A stretch of 40,074 bases of DNA from Verrucomicrobiota bacterium. GTDB taxonomy: Bacteria; Verrucomicrobiota; Verrucomicrobiia; Limisphaerales; SIBE01. The notes under the pieces were generated by a model that did no database searches, was not told the DNA's origin, and saw only the letters and a list, made by a program, of their open reading frames with translations. Location: the NCBI GenBank assembly GCA_016190065.1, contig JACPRI010000219.1, positions 1 through 40,074 of the forward strand, in the 5' to 3' direction. The position numbers and the translations under genes were made by a program. Numbering within the stretch: position 1 is the first letter of the stretch; each line of letters starts with the position of its first letter. Positions 33,967 to 40,074 of this stretch are shown one piece after another.

Positions 33967-34120
33967 AACAGGAGGAAACAGAGAGAACAGAGATTGAGGC
34001 GCCTTGACCGCAAGGATGCGGTTGGAATTGGGCAGCACACGCGCTTGTTCCGACCGACGCCTCGCCGGTCATAACTGAGCTGTGACTTCCGATCCCTCTG
34101 TTCCTCCGTTCTCTCCTGTT
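33967..34120. repeat. Inverted repeat with 9-base periodic arms containing part of a second element
   Basis: The left arm at 33967-33992 and right arm at 34095-34120 are complementary AACAGGAGGAAACAGAG-type arms. Between them lies a CGCGCTTGTTCCGACCGACG stretch resembling the composite elements at 20612 and 32171, so one element appears nested in another. It separates the DUF1549 and DUF1501 genes. Confidence 0.6.
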
Positions 34121-34143
34121 ACGATAATTGGGCGCTTCTGAGT

Positions 34144-37059
34144 TCATCGCAGCGTTACGAAATCGTTGTGATTGAGCAGCGCCCAAATCAGGTGGGCACG
34201 GGCGGGATCGAGTGGGCCGGCGGATTGGGATTTATCCTGGCGCCAATTCTCCAGCGCTTTCCCGCACGCGTCCACTTCGGCATCGGAGGCTGCGATAGCG
34301 AGCACCTCCAAGAAGGCCCGGCGGATGAAGGCCACATCGTCAGACGAGCTCTGATCCGGTTCGCTGGCGCGGGACAAACGCGCAGCGATACGACTGGCGG
34401 AATCCAGCACCAACTTGCTGTTCGTGAGTGCCATCGCCTGCTGCGGCACGATGCTCTGATCCCGCCGGTAGCACTCCTTCACACCCGCTTCGTCGAAAGT
34501 CGTGAGGAACAGATTGCGGTCATTGTTCGAGTGAAAGAAATAGAGACTGCGCCGTTTCGAGTCCTCCTGATTTCCCGAAGGCACCGGCGGACCGCCGATG
34601 GTTGAGTCGAGCGTTCCAGCGAGCGAAAGGATCGAGTCTCGCACTGCCTCTGCTTCGAGCCGGATGGGATTGCGCCGCCACAGGTAAAGGTTTTCCGGAT
34701 CATTCGCGACATTCGCTTGGATTCCTGACCTGCTTACCGGTGTGCGACCGTCCCCGGTCGCAGCAACTGGCGTGTCTTCGAGGGCGCTGAGAATTCTCTG
34801 CTCGGCCGGCCGTTCGCCTGCTTCTGCGCCAGAGGACGGGCGCACTTCCGCCACCGACGACGACATCCGGTAGGCCGAGGAGGTGACGATGAGCCGGTGC
34901 AGATGCTTCATGCTCCAGCCGCTCTCCATCAACTCGGCGGCGAGCCAATCGAGCAACTCCGGATGAGTCGGAGCCGCGCCCTTGCGCCCGAAATCAAAGA
35001 TCGTGGACACCAGCGGCGTGCCGAAGTGCCGAGTCCAAATATGATTGGCCGCCACTCGCGCCGTGAGCGGGTGCCGCCGGTCCGTGATCCACTCGGCGAG
35101 CGCCTTTCGCCGTCCGCTGCTCTGGGGCGCAAACTTCACGGTCGGGTCATCCGCCGTCGAGTTGAAAAATCGCGTGGGCGTCCATTGTGCGCCGGCGAGT
35201 TGCGTGAATTGATCCTCGGGCTTGACCGGAGCCTCCGCGGTCTTGATCGCCTTCTCCAGAGCTTCACGGGCCTGTCTGATTTCCTTCTCGATGGAGTCTC
35301 GCTTGTCACTCCCAGCCCTTTGCCGGCGGCGCTCCGCTTCTGCCAGCGTCAGACGGGCTTTTGCGGACAACGCATCTCGCTCGGCTTTCACCGCCGCCAC
35401 CGTTTTCGCCATGAGCGCGGCGTCATCCCCTTTCTTATCAGCCTTGGTCCACGATGCCCGCGTTGCTTCGGCGCGGCGTTCCAGGCTGGCAAGATCCGCT
35501 TTCGCGAAAGCCAATGTGGACTCCGCGACGTTCAGCGCGCCACGCGCTTCCTCAACCGCGATCCGGGCTTGGTCTCGAGTCAGAGCAGACGGAGTCGATG
35601 ACTGCGTGTTCGTCGGTGCTTTTTCGGGATCACTTGACGAAAGCAGGTTCGCTTCCTGGCGCAGCGCCGAAGCCAGCGCCTGTCTCAACTTGGCAATGGG
35701 AGCCTCAGCCGTTTCGAGTTTCCTGCGAGCGGGACGCAGATAAGTCTCGATCACCCATGCCCGGCGTTCCGGCTGGTAAGCTTCGACCGGCAAGGACACG
35801 GGCTGGATACTGAGCTCTTTGAACGCCAGTAGTGCGGGCACTCCCGGAACGATGATCGCCGATTTGTCGGGCTGACTCTCTTGACCGCGGACAAAGCGAT
35901 AGGTGGGCGTGTCGAGCTGGCCGTCGAAGATGCGCGGAATACCATCCTTCGCCAGATCTGCTTCGCCCGGCACTACATCGAGCCGGACGTGATACGGCTC
36001 GAAGAACGCGCGCATCTGATAGAAGTCGGCTTGGCGGATCGGATCGTATTTGTGGTCGTGGCATTTCGCGCAATTCATCGTCAGCCCAAGCAGGCCTTTG
36101 CTGACGTGCTCCACCGTTTCCTCGAGCCATTGATTGCGATTGAAGAGAAACCAATTCCGCGCGAGAAAACCGGTCGCGCGCAATTTGTCGAGATCGTTGG
36201 GATGCAGTTCATCCGCGGCGAGCATCAGCCTCACCATCTCGTCGTAGGGCGTGTCGGCGTTGAGCGACTCGATGATCCAATCGCGCCAGTGCCAAATGTG
36301 CTTTTGGCTGTTGCGGAGTTGATCGCCGAGCCCCCACCAATCGCTGTAGCGCCAGACATCCATCCAATGACGCGCCCAGCGTTCGCCGTGCCGTGGGTCA
36401 TTGAGCAGGCGCTGCACTGCTTTTTCGTACCAGTCGTTCGAAAGATCCTCGCTCGCGGCCGTGATCTCGGCGGCGGTGGGTGGCAGTCCGATGAGATCGA
36501 GATAAAGCCTGCGCTGCAGTACTTCGCGTGGCGCCTCGGGCCGCGGCGCAAGGCCGTGCTGGGCGTGCCGCTGAGCAATGAAGGCATCGATAGGATTCTT
36601 GACCCAGGCTGAGTTGGCGACAACAGGCACGCGCGGCCGCCTGCACGGACGGAACGCCCAGTGCTCTTTCGGGTCCGACTCGCCTTTCTCATCCGCCGGC
36701 GCCGGTGCGCCTGCGGCAATCCAGTCGCTCAGCAACTTCACCTGCGCGGCCGTGAAGGGTTCGCCCTCGTGCTCCGGCGGCATTCGCACCTCGAGATCAG
36801 TCGCGGTGACACGCTTGATGATGCGGCTTTGGTTCGGTTCACCGCGCTGAATCACCGGCCCGTCCGAGCTGCCCTTCAGCATCGCCGCCACGGTGTCGAG
36901 CCTCAACTCCTTCTTCTGCTTGAGCGCCCCGTGACAAGAGTAGCAGCGCTCCTGAAGGAGCGGTTTAACGTCCCTGAGATAGTCCACCGTGGCCGCCCGC
37001 GACCCGGCCGGCACAGCCAGCAGAAGCAAAAACAGAGTCGGGAGGCAACCGCGTTTCAT
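34144..37059 (-). CDS. PSCyt1/DUF1549/DUF1553 cytochrome c protein
   Basis: The product has 971 residues from ATG 37059, opening a signal peptide (LPTLFLLLLAVPAGSRA). The N-terminal planctomycete cytochrome domain has the haem motif CYSCH (39-43). Next comes DUF1549 (about 150-380, with WARHWMDVWRYSDWWG and a further CAKCHDHKYDP haem-like motif near residue 330). A long Ala/Glu/Arg coiled-coil middle follows (about 440-610), then DUF1553 (about 650-960: RVAANHIWTRHFG, SGWSMKHLHRLIVTSSAYR). This is the first gene of the module DUF1549 - DUF1501 - sulfatase, all on the minus strand. The role is inferred to be electron-linked oxidation at the cell envelope. Confidence 0.92.
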   Translation of the reverse strand: MKRGCLPTLFLLLLAVPAGSRAATVDYLRDVKPLLQERCYSCHGALKQKKELRLDTVAAMLKGSSDGPVIQRGEPNQSRIIKRVTATDLEVRMPPEHEGEPFTAAQVKLLSDWIAAGAPAPADEKGESDPKEHWAFRPCRRPRVPVVANSAWVKNPIDAFIAQRHAQHGLAPRPEAPREVLQRRLYLDLIGLPPTAAEITAASEDLSNDWYEKAVQRLLNDPRHGERWARHWMDVWRYSDWWGLGDQLRNSQKHIWHWRDWIIESLNADTPYDEMVRLMLAADELHPNDLDKLRATGFLARNWFLFNRNQWLEETVEHVSKGLLGLTMNCAKCHDHKYDPIRQADFYQMRAFFEPYHVRLDVVPGEADLAKDGIPRIFDGQLDTPTYRFVRGQESQPDKSAIIVPGVPALLAFKELSIQPVSLPVEAYQPERRAWVIETYLRPARRKLETAEAPIAKLRQALASALRQEANLLSSSDPEKAPTNTQSSTPSALTRDQARIAVEEARGALNVAESTLAFAKADLASLERRAEATRASWTKADKKGDDAALMAKTVAAVKAERDALSAKARLTLAEAERRRQRAGSDKRDSIEKEIRQAREALEKAIKTAEAPVKPEDQFTQLAGAQWTPTRFFNSTADDPTVKFAPQSSGRRKALAEWITDRRHPLTARVAANHIWTRHFGTPLVSTIFDFGRKGAAPTHPELLDWLAAELMESGWSMKHLHRLIVTSSAYRMSSSVAEVRPSSGAEAGERPAEQRILSALEDTPVAATGDGRTPVSRSGIQANVANDPENLYLWRRNPIRLEAEAVRDSILSLAGTLDSTIGGPPVPSGNQEDSKRRSLYFFHSNNDRNLFLTTFDEAGVKECYRRDQSIVPQQAMALTNSKLVLDSASRIAARLSRASEPDQSSSDDVAFIRRAFLEVLAIAASDAEVDACGKALENWRQDKSQSAGPLDPARAHLIWALLNHNDFVTLR

Positions 37060-37062
37060 CAC

Positions 37063-37396
37063 GATGCAGAATTAGCACAGTCCGCCAGATAATGAAACCA
37101 CGGAGAACGGATACGGCGTTGATCTCTCCTTTGAAAAGCCCACACCTTACAAAACGCGAGAGTCGAGCTCATCCCTCAGTGAACTACTTTCTGAGAAGGA
37201 TCCCTCCTCTGGAATTGAAAATCACCGACGACTTCGGGATGCACCGATGCGGCGGAGCGTAAGGGAGTTGGCTTGAAATCTCAGGTGAAAGCGGATAATA
37301 GCTTTTGTGTGTCCACAGTTCGACAGAAGAAGAGCATCCGCGTCAAGATGCCTTTTTATCCGGTGTCGTCCGCGCAATCGGTCGTCGCTCCACTGC
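37063..37396. other. Divergent intergenic region
   Basis: Some 330 bases between the divergently transcribed DUF1549 gene and the metallopeptidase gene, so promoters for both should lie here. I do not see a convincing -35/-10 pair, RNA gene or repeat. Confidence 0.35.
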
Positions 37397-38116
37397 ATGG
37401 ATACAGCCAGTAAAGGAACCACAACGGCCGAGCTTTTGGTCGGCCCACGGCAAGTTCCGCTCGCCTTTGTTCGCAATCCTCGCGCCCGGCGTTACGTGCT
37501 TCGGGTGCGTCCGGATGGAGTCGCCCGGGTCACGATCCCGAGAGGCGGCTCGATCCAGGCCGCGAAAGAATTTGCGGAACGGCACACCGCCTGGTTAGCG
37601 CGGCAGTTGCAACGAATCGAGACGCAGCCGATGCGTCCGGCTGTATGGACGCTTGGTTCAGAGATTCTGGTCCGAGGGGAAAAGGTTCGTCTTGAAGCGG
37701 GAGCTGATGGTAGGCCCGGATCGGTCAGCTTTGGAGGCACATCGTTGCTGGTCTTGGATCCGGCCTCCGACTTCCGTCCAGTGGTTGAAGGATATCTTTG
37801 GCGACTGGCTCAGCAGGAACTGCCGCCGCGGGTGTTCGAGCTGGCCTTGTTGCACCAGTTGACCGTTCGGCGGGTGACCGTGCGGAATCAAGCAACCCGC
37901 TGGGGTTCGTGCTCTCGTCGCGGGACCCTTTCGTTGAACTGGCGTCTCGTCCAAACTCCCGCGTTCGTGTCCGATTACATCATTCTGCACGAGTTGATGC
38001 ACCTGCGGGAAATGAACCACTCGCCGCGCTTCTGGGGGGAAGTCGAGCGCGCATGTCCCGAATACAAGACCGCCGAACTCTGGCTGAAGCGGTATTCGTC
38101 GTTGTTGAGGCACTAG
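37397..38116 (+). CDS. SprT/YgjP-type zinc metallopeptidase (HELMH)
   Basis: The product has 239 residues. ATG 37397 is preferred over in-frame codons upstream because the family starts close to the first strand (PLAFVRNPRARRYVLRV). The C-terminal half has the YgjP-type signature VRNQATRWGSCSRRG (162-176), zinc-binding HELMH (198-202) and a third ligand His 208 in EMNHSPRFW. This family, of unknown physiological substrate, includes stress-related metallopeptidases resembling the M48/SprT group. It is transcribed alone. Confidence 0.88.
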   Translation: MDTASKGTTTAELLVGPRQVPLAFVRNPRARRYVLRVRPDGVARVTIPRGGSIQAAKEFAERHTAWLARQLQRIETQPMRPAVWTLGSEILVRGEKVRLEAGADGRPGSVSFGGTSLLVLDPASDFRPVVEGYLWRLAQQELPPRVFELALLHQLTVRRVTVRNQATRWGSCSRRGTLSLNWRLVQTPAFVSDYIILHELMHLREMNHSPRFWGEVERACPEYKTAELWLKRYSSLLRH

Positions 38117-38130
38117 CCTAGCCTGATCAA

Positions 38131-39882
38131 TCACTTCCGGCGCACGAACACGTAGTAGGCGCCGCAAAGTTCCTGGCCGTCGCGGTCGTAAAACCAGGTT
38201 TGCAACTGCGTGCGTCCGGGCTTGAGGTTGACCCCAAAAACCATTGCCTTGTCCTCAATCTTCACGGGCTGGGATTGATCGATCGCACCGACCTTGATCC
38301 GTGCTTTGGCGATCGGCAATGCAACTCCTGCCGTGAAGTCCCCATCCGCATGCTTGAAGGGTGCCAGTCCCCCCGCGACGGACGCCTCCGCCTCACGCGC
38401 CCAGCGACGCAGCTCGACTTCGTAATCGCCCTCGCGCGCTACTTCGATGTTCCAGGCGCCGTTCTTCTTTTCACCTCGTCGAACTTGAGCGCCTTGATCC
38501 AGAAAGACGTCCTGCCAGTCGGCGGGCGAAAGTTGAACGGGGTTCTCGGCGTCCGAGCCGATGGTAATCGCGCCGTGCTCATTCATCCGCGGCTCGATCT
38601 TCGCCCACCACTGTCCGTAGTGCGCGCGCATCTTCGCGGCGACCTCGCTGTGCTGTTCGATGACGTTTTTCTGCTGCGTCGGATCGGTTGCGAGATCGAA
38701 GAGTTCCTTGTCCTGGACCAAACGCCACCGCTGCCAGAGCACGGCCGCGTCGCCTTTCTTTGGGACCGGGTTGTTCATCCGGCTGAATTGCACGACGAGC
38801 ATGCGGTCGGACAACCGTTGCGCTTCACCTCGGAGCAGGCTGGCCAGACTCAATCCATCAAACTGCGTTTGAGCCGGATTCTTCAGGGCACACAGGTCAA
38901 TCAAGGTCGGGAGGAGGTCCTGGACCGCCGTCAATTCGGCCACATCGCCGACCGGGCGCAGTCCACCGGAAGGCCAGCGGATAAAGCAAGGCACGCGATG
39001 GCCGCCGTCGTAGAGGTCAATTTTCCGACCGCGCATGCCGGCGTTGAAGACGTTCACGCCGGCGGTGCCGCCGTTATCCGTCATGAAAATCAGGAGCGTG
39101 TTCTCCCGAAGTCCAGTCTCGCGCAGAAAATCGTCGAGCTTGCCCAGGTTCTCGTCGATGTTGGCGATCATGCCGAAAAAGCTGGCGACGTTGCGCGGCT
39201 GGCCGGGGTAAAGATCGCGGTATTTCTGAGGCACGAAGAGCGGACCGTGCGGCGCGTTCGGCGCGATGTAACAGAAGAACGGCTGGTCAACCGCGGCCTG
39301 CGCCCGCATCCAGTTGATGGCCTCGCCGAAAAAGACGTCCGTGCAGTAGCCTTGGTAAGGTTGGCGGCGGCCGTTGTGATTATAGACGTCGTCGAAGTAA
39401 TCGTTGTTCCAGTAATCCGGCGCGCTGCCGATGTGCGACGAAAGAAACCATACTGCCTCTTGAAAGCCTCGGTCCATGGGGCGATACGGATAGTTGTCGC
39501 CCAGGTGCCATTTCCCGAACAGCCCGGTGCGATAACCGCTGGCCGCGAAAATCTCCGGCATCGTCGGAATCCCGCGGCGGAGCAAAGTGCGTCCACTGCT
39601 GACGTTCATCGCGCCGTTGGCCAGGCAATAGCGGCCTGTCATGAGCTGGCCGCGCGTGGGCGTGCACATCGGCGTGACGTGAAAATCCGTGAGCCGAATG
39701 CTTTCCCCGTGGAGCCGGTCGAGGTTCGGCGTCCGGAGCACGGGATTGCCGTGGCACGACAAATCGCCATAACCCTGGTCGTCCGCGATGACGAGGATGA
39801 CATTGGGCCGCGGTGCATCGGCGGCTTGAGAGGTTAACGAGAGTAAATATCCCAGAAGCAGCACCAGAAGCGAAGCTTTCAT
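38131..39882 (-). CDS. Exported sulfatase (arylsulfatase A-like)
   Basis: The product has 583 residues with a signal peptide (MKASLLVLLLGYLLSLTSQA). Sulfatase landmarks: metal-binding Asp 34-35 (VIADDQGYGD), formylglycine motif CTPTRGQLMTGRY with Cys 73, GLFGKWHLGD, HGPLF and MTDNGGTAGVN. The C-terminal 130 residues form a beta-rich add-on (ending GQELCGAYYVFVRRK) not needed for the sulfatase fold, perhaps for glycan binding. It converges with the HELMH gene 14 bases away. It is probably co-regulated with the sulfatase/DUF1501 module, though separated by that gene. Confidence 0.93.
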   Translation of the reverse strand: MKASLLVLLLGYLLSLTSQAADAPRPNVILVIADDQGYGDLSCHGNPVLRTPNLDRLHGESIRLTDFHVTPMCTPTRGQLMTGRYCLANGAMNVSSGRTLLRRGIPTMPEIFAASGYRTGLFGKWHLGDNYPYRPMDRGFQEAVWFLSSHIGSAPDYWNNDYFDDVYNHNGRRQPYQGYCTDVFFGEAINWMRAQAAVDQPFFCYIAPNAPHGPLFVPQKYRDLYPGQPRNVASFFGMIANIDENLGKLDDFLRETGLRENTLLIFMTDNGGTAGVNVFNAGMRGRKIDLYDGGHRVPCFIRWPSGGLRPVGDVAELTAVQDLLPTLIDLCALKNPAQTQFDGLSLASLLRGEAQRLSDRMLVVQFSRMNNPVPKKGDAAVLWQRWRLVQDKELFDLATDPTQQKNVIEQHSEVAAKMRAHYGQWWAKIEPRMNEHGAITIGSDAENPVQLSPADWQDVFLDQGAQVRRGEKKNGAWNIEVAREGDYEVELRRWAREAEASVAGGLAPFKHADGDFTAGVALPIAKARIKVGAIDQSQPVKIEDKAMVFGVNLKPGRTQLQTWFYDRDGQELCGAYYVFVRRK

Positions 39883-39927
39883 GGTCTCTATTTAGCCGAA
39901 GGCAGAAGGAAAGGCGAGCGGGGTATC

Positions 39928-39979
39928 ACAGAAGGCAACAAAGCGAACAAAGACTTCGTTGGCTTTGTTGCTTTCTGTT
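39928..39979. repeat. Inverted repeat with 9-base periodic arms
   Basis: The left arm at 39928-39952 (ACAGAAGGCAACAAAGCG and on) and right arm at 39953-39979 abut and are complementary. It is almost the same sequence as the compact element at 13701-13751. Confidence 0.75.
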
Positions 39980-40023
39980 TGAATCGCCCCCGTGGCCGCA
40001 CTGAAGATCACGCTTGGATTTCT

Positions 40024-40053
40024 CCCTCTCTTCCCTGCGAAGGGAGGAGAGGG
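40024..40053. repeat. CCCTCTC...GAGAGGG hairpin at the window end
   Basis: A 13-position stem with one mismatch around a GCG loop, with GGGGCTGGGG-type repeats continuing to the window edge. It shares its arm with the palindrome at 4010-4030. Confidence 0.6.
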
Positions 40054-40074
40054 CTGGGGAGGGGCTGGGGAGAG

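Overview
The window looks like a chromosomal segment of a GC-rich member of the PVC superphylum, most likely a soil-type Verrucomicrobiota of the Pedosphaera/Limisphaerales kind. This is an inference from gene content. The evidence is a DUF1549/DUF1553 cytochrome protein with a DUF1501 Tat protein and sulfatases, a PVC-type propeller/HEAT/cytochrome c dehydrogenase, a prepilin-like protein ending in an H-x9-DG motif, and a surface-protein fragment of a type common in this group. Many intergenic gaps hold long inverted-repeat elements from several families.

Layout. At 1-3 kb there is an edge-truncated zinc-ribbon/LolA-like protein and two degraded fragments. At 3-7.2 kb, on the plus strand, lie an unknown secreted protein built from two related halves, a TVP38/DedA-like membrane protein and a DUF3179 protein. 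At 7.4-13.6 kb, on the minus strand, is a selenocysteine locus: selA and selB, with an AAA ATPase and a shortened partner gene between them. It is flanked on both sides by small genes that each carry one in-frame UGA. Next come der (EngA), then at 15.8-19.4 kb a plus-strand S-L-M operon for a molybdenum hydroxylase of the form II CoxL type.

At 19.6-22.9 kb lie a Tat-exported Gfo/Idh/MocA oxidoreductase, a CBM9-like protein and the prepilin-like protein. At 23-29.5 kb is an accessory patch: a TonB-receptor fragment, an antitoxin-like protein, a broken copy of a sulfatase-fusion C-terminus, the PVC dehydrogenase, a frameshifted lower-GC gene, an antitoxin remnant and a GNAT pair. At 29.5-37 kb, on the minus strand, the cluster DUF1549/DUF1553 - DUF1501 - sulfatase/propeller fusion is a typical PVC export and polysaccharide-processing module. 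A HELMH metallopeptidase and a second sulfatase close the window.

The most interesting point is the selenocysteine locus. Immediately downstream of selB, a 114-codon membrane-protein gene has a UGA at codon 50 with uninterrupted coding sequence on both sides. An 8-bp hairpin with a GUC loop lies 14 nt after the UGA, within the spacing expected of a bacterial SECIS element. A second UGA-interrupted gene, for a HEAT-repeat protein, lies just upstream of selA but has a weaker hairpin. Either these are selenoproteins or they are two nonsense-mutated genes that happen to flank the Sec machinery. The sequence alone cannot decide.
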